From Pogonophryne albipinna (Eukaryota > Chordata > Actinopteri > Perciformes > Artedidraconidae), in assembly GCA_028583405.1 (NCBI GenBank), contig JAPTMU010000094.1:525654-589653 (forward strand): 64,000 nt of DNA, read 5' to 3'. The number at the start of each line of letters is the position of its first letter. Within the stretch, counting starts at the first letter, position 1. The notes below the pieces were generated by a model. The model did no database searches and was not told the origin of the DNA. It was given only the letters and a program-made list of their open reading frames with translations. A program made the translations under genes and the position numbers. This document shows, one piece after another, positions 14,418 to 62,041 of the stretch.

Positions 14418-14661
14418 CCTAGCATTACTATACTTGTGGGGACCTAAATCTGTTTACACAGTCACGTGTGGGGACTCGCCTCCCTTATGGGGACAAAATG
14501 GAGGTCCCCATGAGGGGAATCATTAATTTTAGGGTGAAGATTTGGTTAGGTTTAGGATTAGGGTAAGGGTTAGGCATGTGTTGGTTATGGTTAAGGTTAG
14601 GATAAGTCTCCAGGAAATGCATGTAAGTCAATGTAATGTCCCCTGAAGTGATGTATACATG

Positions 14662-14664
<3 letters not shown>
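14417..14664. repeat. Interspersed repeat with ggggacc ends and ggttag-rich middle
   Basis: About 250 bp with cttgtggggacc, atggggacaaaatgg and gaggtccccat, then a ggttagg-rich run (14545-14605). It is bounded on both sides by TG arrays. It looks like a common fish repeat of unknown class; the ggttag motif is irregular and not a telomere. Confidence 0.5.

Positions 14665-14745
<81 letters not shown>
14665..14745. repeat. (TG)40 microsatellite
   Basis: Uninterrupted TG run of 81 bp, touching the hAT-like end at 14746. Confidence 0.95.
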
Positions 14746-14746
<1 letters not shown>

Positions 14747-15497
14747 AGGGTTTCCGTTAGCCGGTAATTACCGTTTTTTAGCTGGTAAAATTGAATAAAA
14801 ACCGGTAAATTCAAAACCTGCCGGTCAAAATGTCCGATGCTCCAATCGATTGGCCGTCGATCATTATCGGCCGATATTCACTCTTAATAGTTTGATCTGT
14901 GCTCTCTATAAAGGCCGATCAGGAGAGCTGGATCTGATCGATATGGACATAAACGCGAGTGAAGTGTAACCGGACGCGAGAGAGAGATCAGATCAGCTGC
15001 TGCATAATCACCTGAAGCCCCGCCCACTGTTTAGCGCGCTGCATGAGAAACTGACGGGCTGTCAGGAGAGAGGGGAGGGAGAGAGAGAGAGAGGGAGAGG
15101 GAGGGAGAGAGGAAAAGAGAGGATCCGTTTCTCCCGTGTTGTTATTCAAAGTTAATGTAAACTTTTGAATAATGTACTTCATCTATTGCAAGTAGTTTCT
15201 TTGAATGTAATAATTATGTTGTTTGTTGTTTGTGGAATCATTTATTGAAAATGAATCTGAATTTTCGATCTGTTACGATTATAAACTGAAGCAATATAAA
15301 AATGAGCCCCATTAACTGAGTTTTAAACATCAGCATATCCGCTCATAGTCCGGTGATTACCTGCTAACGGAAACTCTGCTACACAATTCTTATTATTCTT
15401 ATTATTGAAACATGACCGGTAAGTTTCAAATTTGTCCGGTAAAATTAATTCTGTTCGGACATTTGACCTGCGAGAAAAAATCCTAGCGGAAACCCTG
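14746..15497. mobile_element. Nonautonomous hAT-like transposon inserted in a TG array
   Basis: Ends are CAGGGTTTCCGTTAG on the left and, reverse complemented, CAGGGTTTCCGCTAGG on the right. Flanks are gtgtgtgt and gttgtgtg, consistent with an 8-bp target duplication inside the microsatellite. The interior has repeated ccggtaa motifs and a (GA)n run near 15075-15115. No transposase frame. Confidence 0.75.
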
Positions 15498-16956
15498 GTT
15501 GTGTGTGTGTGTGCGCGATGACCGATTGTGATCCTATATAGTTTTATCGAGAAAAGCATTGTGTGCCTGTTTGCAGATTCTGTGCTCTTCAGCCAAAGGT
15601 TAAATATAGGAAGAATTGTCTGAATCAGTCCTCATCATCTATCTTGGCCAGACACTGTGTGTGTTTCCTTTACAGCACTTGTGCGGGGGAAATGGAAATA
15701 GATGTCAACAAGGATTTAAAACTGAACCTGCAGCACTTGTTCCCAGCTTCCTTAACGACCTCTACTTCAAAACATAAAAGGTTTCCCTTTTGGTTGCAAC
15801 ACCTCCTCTGTCTCCTTCTCTCTGAGAGCAGTGCAAGCTAAAAAATATTAATGCTGACTGTTATGATCATTCTACTGTGCAAAGCAATCTGCTGCAGGCC
15901 TGGAGAAAGCAGAAACAAACATAGGGACTGTTTGTCTTTCTATATATGTCTGTATGGATCATGGCAGGATACATCTGTTAGGGGCCCTGGGAACAAAATA
16001 TGCTGCAGGGGGTGTATTGTGTGCAAATTGTGTGTGTACACAGTTTCTGGAACAATAGTTTGTGATTAAACACGATTAATTGCATTACTTATGCATCATC
16101 TGGGCACAATATAAACATAATCAACGTCATTATCACGCTATCAAAACTAGACTTCGACATGGTGCTGTATCATAAAGTAACGGCCCTAAACACCTGCAGT
16201 CTCACAAAAAAGATGTGGTTCTGGTGTATTGACTAGTTGGCAAACAACGAGCTAACATGCAAGCCAAGATGCTAGCGCTAGTCACAAAAGCTCCACATGA
16301 ATAAATAAATGAATAAAGCTTTTTTGTTCTATCTTCCTTCTCTGTACCAGGCTTGAGTGGGGATAAAAGCTCAGTTAGGGATCTCATTAGCTCAGCTACT
16401 AATGGACAATAACTTCACAAACGATGTATTTGTATCATCAAGTCCTGTCTCATAAGTGTCTAGAAATGTTCGTTTTTTCCTGGAGCAGTTTATCCTCCAA
16501 CAGAGGAGGTTAGATTAAAGTGGATGCTGCAACACAGCTAATAAACCACAGTAATAGCTTCTTCCGTTTTGGACTCTAACATCAGAGGAAGAGAGAAAGA
16601 AAGCAGACAGGTGGCAGAGAACAAGGAGATGCATAAAAAGAGGAGACAGCTAGAGAAGAAAGGACGAGTGAAGGAGTTTGCTTAGCTTTATAGCATTAAT
16701 TGAGTCAATCTGGAGGGTAAATATCTAATGTTTTAGATGTTGACTAGAGTTATTTGCAGGGAAATGTAAACTCATGTCGGGCTCCTAAAAAAAGGAATGT
16801 GAGAGGGATACAATCCTCACACTATCCATTACCTTCCACATCTGTGGTCAGAGTATATGGTGTGAGCCACAGGAGCCAGAGCTCCCCCTACAGGCAGGTT
16901 TGGGCTCTGCAGCGCTGCATGTGGGACATGTAAAGGCAGATGCATGTAGCACTAGG
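15498..16956. other. Intergenic, no gene seen
   Basis: Begins with the rest of the TG array (15501-15513) then ordinary sequence without a supported gene. Confidence 0.5.
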
Positions 16957-17411
16957 CAGTGGTGTAAGAAGTACTCAGATATCTTACTAGTAAACATAGC
17001 AATACTCAATTGAACAACGCTCTGTTTCAAGTGAAAGTTCAGCGATCAAAGAAGTAAGCAAAAGTATTGTCATTCAAAAGTACCAGAAGTAAAAGTTATT
17101 GGTAATAACGGACCATTTCAGAATATATCAAATTACTGAATGATGACTATTGGTGCACTAATGTGTTCATAAGATCTGCTAAATGTCTGTGGAGCTAATT
17201 TGACTGACTTCTGGATACCTTGACCTATAATCATATGTCAAGGTTGAATTATTAGTTGATTGATGTTGTGTATTAGCTAGCAAATGGAAACTGTAAAGCA
17301 ACTAAAGCTGTCAAATATATACATTGGAGTAAAAAGTAGCACAAAATGTAAATACTGTAAAAATGATATTTAAGTATATTACTTGAGCAAGTTTACTTTA
17401 TGTGAGCAATG
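16957..17411. repeat. hAT-like MITE copy, decayed
   Basis: Begins cagtggtgtaagaagtactc and has internal agtaccagaagtaaaagt and acttgagcaagtttact, the pattern of Tol2-like hAT nonautonomous elements in fish. A second start-like segment (gatggaagaagtactcagat) follows at 17411, so the right end may be a merger of two copies. No clear target duplication. Confidence 0.45.
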
Positions 17412-20400
17412 ATGGAAGAAGTACTCAGATCCAAGACAATGCACATGAGTATTGAAATATTCAAGACGTGTAAGATTATAACGTAAATATGAATGATGGT
17501 GATCAAATTAAAAACAATAAAATGCAGCACAACAATTTATTAGTGTTAATTCTATCAATCAGCTTCACATAAGGTTGTGATGGTTCCTACATCTACAAAA
17601 CACAAGTCATCATTTGCTTTGCCTGTCGATCATCAGGTCATTGATGTCAACTCTGATTATCCACACGGTCCTGATGTAGCAGATTAGCTGCTTCTTTCTA
17701 AATTAATCCCTCAATTGTTGGTTATTTATTTATTATGCTCACGCTTATTCAATGTCATAGACAAAAATTGTAGGTCCCAGGGGCTTCTCAACAAAAATAT
17801 GAAAGGATAAAAATCCATTAATAATGGCCATAACACATAAGCATAAGCTAGGCTTAGGGGGTAGCTTTTAAATTCATCTTTAAAGATACCAACACTTTCA
17901 GCTGCTCATAGACCCTCCGGCAGGCTGTTCTAATAGCTCGAAGCACATCAACTAAAAGCTTTTTGCTTTTTGGAACAACTTGTGTGAGGGGACCTGGGAG
18001 CTTGTTTCATCAAAAATGCAGCCTACAATTTGGAACATGAGATAATACCCTCCTATTATACTGTTCAAAACAAATCCAATGTTCGGGACGCATGCATGAG
18101 CATGCAAGGGACGTGTAGTGCTTGAAAACATTTTTCACAATTTGCGAGTGGCAATCATTTGCAAACTGCACACCCTGGGTTACACTTTGCAGGCATGTTA
18201 GACAAATAAGCTGGTTCAAAGCTACTGTGTATAGTGCTTTGCTTTATAAACTGGTCATATTATTTCAAAGAAGCAATATAAAACTGAAAGGCAACCACTC
18301 TGTAAAGACTTTAAAATGCTTGCTCTCCATTTGGTCTCAAACAACACTCAGCAGGCCGCACACTTCTGAATCAATTGTTACTGATTCATGACTGAAGCTC
18401 GAGTGCTACATGCCAGACAGCTAAGATATCACAGCTGGACTATGAATGAATGTCGTGACAATGTTCCTTCAGTAAACACATCCCGAAAACTGCTGTGCAA
18501 ACTCAAAGGGAAGCGTAAAGTAATGAGAAAGTAATGACTCATATCTCCATTCAGCCTTTCCTCTGAATAAAGCTGACTCACTGTGTCACTTCTAAAAGGC
18601 TACTCATAGATAGCTTAGATGGCGAGTTAGAAAAGGGCAGGGTATCAAAGCCACCATGCAATCAGCTTTCTCTAAAGTAGTTCTCCAATTAAACGCATGG
18701 AGACACGACTCAAACTGAGGTGCTGTCTGAAGCGGCTGGAAGAGTCAAGGGGAAATAGCTAAGGTATCATTAGTACATGAACAGTTTTGATCTGAATCTG
18801 CAGAGAATTATTAAGGGTTGGAAAGGTTTATCGAAGGGTAAAATTATACTTGGAATACAGTGATTTCAAAGCCTCCTATCCTTGTGTCTGTGAATGATTC
18901 AGAATATTCTTTTCTTTTATCATTGATCCTCTCATCTCTCTGCAGGTTTTCAGAAGCTTTGGAGGTTTCTGGTACCTGATGATGCAACCGCTGGCAGACA
19001 GAAATGGCATCTGTGAAAATCCCCACTGGGATACTGCGTAAGTGTGAGTGTGTGTGTGTCATTCAGAGTTGATTTCATCCTGTTCTTTGACGGTTAGCAA
19101 TCACAGGGTGGAAGGGAGCTCTGATTGTGATGAACCTGCTTCCTGCTGTTCTCTCTGTCAATCCAATCGCTGCGTTTCCTTTCCAGCGGGATGACTACGG
19201 TCCAGTTTGCCGTCCACAAATGTTCTTGGACACAAATACTGCCACTTCTTTAGTGCCTCACACTGCCAATGTTTGCCAAGCCGGTGGCGTTATACATTTT
19301 CCTGGGCCAATATCCTGTCACAAAGCCCTACAGTATTGGGATGAGTGCTGCACAAATCAACATACATTAACTCTAGTTTTTGTTTTTGGTGCTGCCATGT
19401 TGTGCTTTCGAGCTCTGTCAATGCAATTAGCTTAGTCAAGCAGACAAATTAACTTGGGGTAGAAAAGTAATTATGTTAGAAAAGGGCAACTGGGCTTGCT
19501 TCGGGCATCAGAGTGACTTCTGGTATTCATACAGGAACATTAGGATCCTGTGGACGTCATTAAATCCATCCTCCACAAAACCATCTTGTGTTAAATTAAT
19601 CAGTGTGACCATTTCTACATCCAATCTGTAGACAGAACCCAAAGGACTCTCCTCAGCAGCTGAAATCTGTCAGCAGTGACTAATTATAGAGGGTAGGTGT
19701 GGGGATGTCCAAATCCTGAAATAGGAAAGAAAATGTGTGAGCAATGCTTAATAATCTAGTTTAAAGAATCAAATTAACAGCAGCACTACGCAGAAATCTA
19801 ACTTTCAAATGTGGAATAATGCTTGTTTCTTTCTGGATATAACTGGTCAGTTATTGAAAAAAAAGTATTCTCATCCTCCTTAACACAGCACAGGAAAAAC
19901 AGCTATGTTCACATGCCCCCCTGTGGATCACATCTGTCACATCTGATGATTTCTTTAAACATATTATTAATTTTATGGCATAGTTTGACACCTTATTAAT
20001 AAGTAAAATGTGTACCATGGATCTGTTTGGAGCCCCCTTTCTGGGACTGTTAATAAATGCATTGTTGCTCCGTTGGTTTATTTAAAAAACCCAGTGTTTA
20101 TCATTATTTAGTTATTTTGCAACATGAAGCCTCTTATAAATGTTGAATTAATGTAGTTGTTTTAAGCTTATATAGATTGTTGGACATCAGTCTCAATTCT
20201 AAAGTGCCATCTGAGTTTTCCTTAAGTAAAAAATCTCTGTATCTGCATTCACTATTTTGGATCTTCAGTCATTCTGTGTAGTTTTTTGGCCAAATGAACC
20301 AGCCTGGGTGGAATTAATAATCAAACATAAAAACGAATTACTGTATATTGAGTCATCTTTGTGTGTGACTAGCAGAGTCACCAGGCTGTATCTGAATCAC

Positions 20401-21365
20401 TGCTTTTGCAAACTGTGTGTTACCATCATCTGGTTTCATATTATTTATATTTCACGTCACTGCAGGAGGTTCAGGCTGTCATACATCTCTGTAGTTCTGT
20501 GTTTTTAATAACTGTGTTTGGTTGGTGGTTGGTCAGTGCCTTCTGTCTTTGAGGAACCAATTTCCTCGGCCGATCTGAGATAAAGATGAATTTAAATTCT
20601 GATATTTGAATAGATGTTTAAACTGGGAACGTGTGTTTCAACTAATGTACCCATCGTTAAATAATTGTATTTTCAGCAGTGTGTGAACAATAGGCTATAT
20701 AAGAACTGTAGTAGTATTCACCAAATTAAATGTTCCCAACTTGTGTGTAAGTGGGCTTTTTAACCCCTCTGAATAACACTTTATAAGAATTTTTGTGAAC
20801 TCAAATAAATAAGGTCCAGGGAAAAAACATCAAGCTGTTAAATCCTCATTTATATACCAGAATACACACATAAAACAGCACTCATACACAAGTCCACAGC
20901 TAAATATTCTGTGAAATCTGTTTTAGCATGGTGAACAGGGCTGGGCAGCATAATGAAATTAACTTTGTCATACTTGTTTTGTTTGTAGCAGAACTCTTCA
21001 TCCAGAGGAGGGCAGCATTTTGTCCGTGCTAAAAATAGCTCAGCCCATGTGGATAACTGGAAATTGTTTGTGTTTAACCAGGAAGTCAGCCACAGATTAC
21101 CTCTGTCAAGTTACATACCCTGACCCTGACATCACTTCTGATTTTCCTTTCAAAGTAAAAGTCTTACAGAAAAGGATTGCAGCAAATGTCTCAGAGCCTT
21201 AAAGAAAGAAATGTAGACTATTGCACAAATCGTCAGAATATTCTTTTAAATCACAAAGAAGCAGATTTTTGGGACATGCTACTTAAATGTAATGTATGCT
21301 ATTTATTTCTGTAACAAGCACTGGGACACTAGCCTAATAAAAGACAAGTGTCTTATCAGTAATTA
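17412..21365. other. Intergenic, no gene seen
   Basis: About 4 kb without a supported gene. 19044-19104 contains a short TG run plus about 50 bp repeated in inverse orientation at 34285-34336. Confidence 0.5.
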
Positions 21366-22523
21366 CGGTGGCCCTGAAGTGCAAGACACCACAGCATTTC
21401 AGAAAACACTACAGCATTTCACAAGACACCACAGCATTTCAGAAAACACCACAGCATTTCAGAAAACACCACAGCATTTCAGAAAACGCCACAGCATTTC
21501 AGAAAACACAACAGCATTTCAGAAAACGTCGCAGCATTTCACATTGGATGGAAAGGGTATTCCTTAGGGAGAACACTTCTTGTTTGTGATTGGACAGAGC
21601 CAGCCATAGAAGCACTGCTGTGATTGGTTGTTTTTGCTGCCAGTCAAGAAATGACGCTGCTTGATTGGCCCAACACATCAGCCGTTAGCTGTGAGCACAC
21701 ACTCAGAGCTCACAGCTCCTCATATCTGTTCAGAAACTGGACAAAAGTTAAACATATACAAAACACAGAATGTCTATGTCATTTCGAATACAGTCGCTGC
21801 TTTATTTATGTCTGTATGACGTTGTTGAGTGTGGACGGAGCAGCTACAGGTTAGTTTAGCCTGATCGATCCGATTCCGATAGGATTTACATGGAGATACG
21901 GCCCGCCCCCTCTCCAGCGTCTTGTTTGAATGACAGGAGTAAACACAGAATTAATGCTTTATTAATTCATGGTTTTTAAGGGGCTTATCTCTTATCTAAA
22001 TACAATGGTAGACCACCCAATATTCGCATCGCTCTAATCGCTCGAGTTTCACCGGCTGTCAGCTGTGTTTGCTCCTGTCATTCAAACATCAGGCTAAACT
22101 AACCTGTTGCTGCTCCGTCCACACTCACAACAACGTCATACAGACATAAATAAAGCAGCGACTGTATTCAAAATGACATAGACATTCTGTGTTTTGTATA
22201 TGTTTAACTTGTGTCCAGTTTCTGAACAGATATGAGGAGCTGTGAGCTCTGAGTGTGTGCTAACGGCTGATGTTGGGACCATAGACTGTAGGTTGGGACC
22301 TATGGTTGGGACATATTTCGCTGTCGGGTATTGACCAATCACGAAGCGTCATTTCTTGACTGGCAGCAAAAACAACCAATCACAGCAGTGCTTCTCTGGC
22401 TGGCTCTGTCCAATCACAAACAAGAAGTGTTCTCCCTAAAGGAATACCCTTTCCGTCCAATGTGAAATGCTGTGGTGTTTTCTGAAATGCTGTGGTGTCT
22501 TGCACTTCAGGGCCACCGTATTA
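21366..22523. mobile_element. 1.16-kb long inverted repeat (foldback-type DNA element)
   Basis: The left arm starts acggtggccctgaagtgcaa and the right arm ends in its reverse complement (ttgcacttcagggccaccgt). The arms pair over most of their length: 21640-21864 mirrors 22087-22370, and a second match is gtttgaatgacaggag (21926) with its complement near 22070. Only about 100 bp around 21950-22060 is unpaired. The 3-bp ATT flanks both ends, a possible target duplication. The left arm has a 20-bp repeat amplified to about eight copies where the right arm has two. Confidence 0.8.
21385..21541. repeat. 20-bp minisatellite in left arm of the inverted repeat
   Basis: About eight copies of cacagcatttcagaaaacac variants (one with tcacaagacac). 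The matching region of the right arm (22461-22505) has two. Confidence 0.85.
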
Positions 22524-23839
22524 CGGGTATTAGATGATACAGATATTTATTTATTCACAAACAACAGAAACGTTGTTTGTATTATTTGCATTTAATGCTA
22601 AACATTATAATAGTGAGAATTAGTTTAGGGTAAAAACTATGATGGTGAAGGTATATTTTATAAAGTACTGTACTTAAGTATAATGTTGACATATTTGTAC
22701 TTGACTTCAGTATATTTATTCTATTCTTTTATAGACATTTTATATTGCATGGTATCGATTTACTTTTTAAATGTACATGATATGACACATTGCTGTACTA
22801 CTCTACCCATAAAATACTCTACCCATATCATACTCTACCCATATCATTATCCTCCACATTGACTAGACTACATAAAAATGCTATATTTTGATAAAAACTG
22901 AACAATATATTTTGATATAATAAAATAACACTGTGTAACACTAACAACCCAAATCATTCTGATGATTACATTTCACTGGTAATACTTCTATTGTTTTACT
23001 TATGCAACAATAATGAATATTGGAAATGTACAGAGTATTTTTTGATTAGGATATATCTTCTTTTACAACGCCTAAGTAAATACATCTGAGTATCACTTCT
23101 TCCACAACTGGGTTACGTCAATGTCACAACCTTTATTTTGAAAACACAAGCACACCGGTGCTTGTGTTGCTAGCTTTATGCTAACATGCGCAGCAGTGAC
23201 AGCTCTGTATTTCTCAACACTTCCTCTTATCCCAGAACTACAGTCAACCTGAACTTTCTGACCACACCTGCAGAAGTATCGCCTGGATGTTAACAGTTAA
23301 GTAAACCTCAGTTTCTTTATTTAACTAGATGTTGGATAACGCATACTGTGAACTAAGTGTATTGCTAGCTGTGTTATACTTGTATATGCAAATGTCATGG
23401 AGAGCGAATTTAGCAATTTTCATAGTACACATTAAAACCATATATACTTTGTTGTTTTAACTTTGTATTATTTGTTTTATTGTACAAGTTATTATATGCA
23501 AATAACACGTCTTAAGTAACGCCGATTGTGTTAAAGTGCATCCAGATGTATTCAGTTTCTGATATAATTATTGTGACATGTTTTGCATCTTTTTAATGCC
23601 CTCATTTTTATATTTGTATTACTTTATGGCAATGCTTCCGGGTTTGCTTCTCAGCAATTTCTTTTTTTCCGTGTGCGCCAGTGTGGGTGTGTCCCACTTT
23701 ACATACTGTCCCGTTATGGTCTCACGTTGAAGTTTACAACATATATTTCAACTGCACCAAAAGTATTAAGCAGATGGAGAACATTGTATTATATGATTCA
23801 TTTTCCAATAAAGTATTTTGGTGTGTTCTCTCCTCGCAG
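22524..23839. other. PARP4 upstream region; 5' UTR exon and promoter not resolved
   Basis: Must hold or lie next to the noncoding first exon and promoter of PARP4, because the ATG exon begins with a splice acceptor. A candidate first exon is near 23200-23300 (gttaagt donor-like at about 23295), but this is weak. Three short copies of a tactctacccat motif lie at 22800-22842, and 22640-23110 has acttaagta / ctgagta motifs of a decayed hAT repeat. Confidence 0.35.
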
Positions 23840-23841
23840 GC

Positions 23842-59422
<35,581 letters not shown>

Positions 59423-61179
59423 GCAGGATAGTGAGAGGGAGGTTCATACCCCTTTGCCTTTTTATGGGGATTACATCATCTATTAGATGTATTTGTAGCC
59501 CTTTTATTGTCAGTGTGTTTACATGTTCTTAAATAGGTAGATACAATTGGCTTACTGCAGACCTGATTTATTAAACTTAAACTGCTTTGGGCGGATGTCT
59601 GCATATCGCCTTTTCTGCATCTTTTTTCAAATGTATTCCAATAAGCCGATAGCTTATAGTATTTTACACCGTGGTCTTCAGAGAAAGAGTTGCACCCCTT
59701 GTCTTTCTTCTGACCGTTCCACCGTTTTGGTCAAGTTGAAGATATTTAAACTTTCCAGAAAAACGCTGTTGACGTCACTGTAGGAAATGACTGTCTCACC
59801 GTCAGACAGTAACCATCATAGCAACGACCAAAGAGCTTGTTTGTTGGAGCAGATCTGCCGGTGTGTGAGTGGCTTTTATCGTACCGTACACATATCATCC
59901 TCCTCACTCTAAAGCTGTCAGACTAAAGCTGTGACGCTCAATAACACAACATGTGAGAACAAGCATCCTCCTGTTTGTTCTCATAGACACAATGTCAAAC
60001 AAATACATAGCAAAAATCGATAATAAAATCCAAGGGGTGATACAACAATGGTGATACAGTGTCAAGACATTGCTGTCATAGAAACAACAAAACAACCCTT
60101 GGAGCGTTATGTGGACACGCCCTTATTCGGGGGAAAGAGGATTTAAAGGCTAGATTACATTTCATGGCCATGGACACTGATACTTATCATCTTGTTCCCG
60201 CAAGTCCACAACAATGCCTTCAGACAGAGATAGCATCATTGTGACCAGTGATAAAAGGGAAGGTCACGATGAGTAGCAGTCTATTTGCATGTTTGTAATC
60301 CTCCCATCCCAAATTAGTCAAAGTCTACTTCCTCTAAATATTTGACTGGTAGATTTAGTCACAGCTGTCTTCCCACAGTTGAACACACATGTTATTATAA
60401 AATAAGGAAGCGGTGCCTTTATGCCCAAAAAGGGTCAGTTTCTTGGAAACATCTTGGACTGTCCTGCTGAATGTGTGTGTTGCTTCTCTGAGTAACCTTG
60501 TACATGTGAATCTTTTTTTGTCTTGTGTTTCATTTATAACTGCCTTTAAGCACCTTTGATTATTTTAGTGTAGGATATAGGATCTTCTTTCACAGTATAT
60601 GCAGTGTTATATCATGGTAGCGGTATAAATCAGGGTATAGTATTGTTCTGTAAATTCAATAAGAAGTGGATTAAAACAACCTGTCTTTGGATTATTTTCC
60701 TCTTTTATTTGGAACTATATTAACAAAATCAACCGACTCACGAGTGACAAAGCAAAAGACTCAAAACCTTTACAATTCTGAATGTGAAACACGTTTTAAG
60801 GTTAAACGATGCAAATAACTTTGACTTTGAAATACATATCAGTCTGACTTCAGTCAATGCAATATGAAGCACCATAAACATCCCACAAGTTTTAATGTCA
60901 ATATATACCAAAAGAAACAAGACTTTAACTGCAGGATTTGCTCGTTTCATTCAAAAAAGTAAAGTAAAACTCCCTTTTATTTGAAGTACATTACAGTACT
61001 CGAGTAAATGTGTACATTTGATATAGCTAAATCAGGAAATGGCAACTTTTTTATACAAGATAACACTTATTATAAAAATATGGTGGGTGTATTGCATGTT
61101 CTCTGACAAGATAAAGCTCTTGTACACAACAACTTGCTGTTATCAGATAAAAAGCAGCTTTACCACTTCCCATGTTTTC
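59423..61179. other. PARP4 3' UTR and flank
   Basis: No further gene. Presumed 3' UTR, perhaps to about 60690 (see the ATTAAA at 60670), then AT-rich spacer. Confidence 0.5.
60670..60675 (+). promoter_or_regulatory. Candidate polyadenylation signal (ATTAAA) for PARP4
   Basis: ATTAAA about 1.25 kb after the PARP4 stop, in AT-rich sequence followed by T-rich sequence. It is a plausible but unproven 3' end of the transcript. Other weak candidates exist in 59423-60670 (for example AATAAAA near 60023). Confidence 0.3.
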
Positions 61180-61183
61180 TTAA

Positions 61184-61510
61184 AGGTCCCCTATCATGCA
61201 AAAAGCACCTTTGATGTCTTTTATACACACATGTGTCCCCGGTGTGTAAAGAGACTCACACTCAAGTGTCAGAAAATCCAACCCTCTCTCTTTTCCTCCG
61301 TACCCAAATCTCTAAAAACGGGGTTACAACGGAGCTGATCCAGATGTGCTGCGGTCATGACGACAATACTGAAATGTGGGCTGGCTTTACACCCACGGCC
61401 CTATCAGAAACGTCGCTATCAGAAACAATTCGTAACTATTTTGGAAGTAATATGGTCAGTGTTTACATTAGCAAGCATCGCTAACACTCAGAGCTAACGC
61501 TGTACTGGAG
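61184..61510 (+). repeat. Diverged TTAA MITE relative
   Basis: TTAA at 61180-61183 then aggtcccctatcatgcaaaa, acacatgtgtccccgg and a body similar in layout to the 39983 element, with one unit in place of the 37-bp array. The right end is not identified. Confidence 0.6.
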
Positions 61511-62041
61511 AGAGTATGTGTATAGAAGCAGGATATAAAAAGGTACTCACCACTATATGTGTTTCAAAAGGTTCCTCAGTTGTCCTCATTTGTTTTCTTG
61601 TGTTTATTAGCATTCATTTAGATCCCTGCTTTCACAACAATGTCAGAGCTAATACTCTTTTAAACTTGTCAAAGAGAGCTTTACGGGATCAGTACATCTT
61701 GAATGTTCTTAAACTTTATGGGTTGTTAAGACCATATATCTCTATTAACACAATGGACTTGATTATAACACTTATTTCAATGTGCTTCGAGAATACTATG
61801 TTTTAATCATGGTCATGTCAATAAAGCTTATTTGAATTTGTCTTGACTATCAGCGTTAGAAAAAAATGGCATTTCCTTATATTTGTATTGTTTTTTTAGA
61901 TAGATAATTATCTGACACAGCAATGAAACTACTCTTAACACTTGAGAGTTGTGACTTCCTCAAAAAGACAATTTCTTTAGAAATTGAAACCAACCAACAC
62001 ACTTTCCTCAGTCACTTCAATACTTGATATTCCCATGAGCG

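Noticed and set aside
14148..14605. Telomere-like ccctaa / ggttag motifs
   Set aside because: Two perfect units at most, otherwise irregular; part of interspersed repeats, not an interstitial telomere.
21292..21589. Two repeat-bearing frames (QHFRKHHSISENT type)
   Set aside because: Translation of the 20-bp minisatellite within the foldback element.
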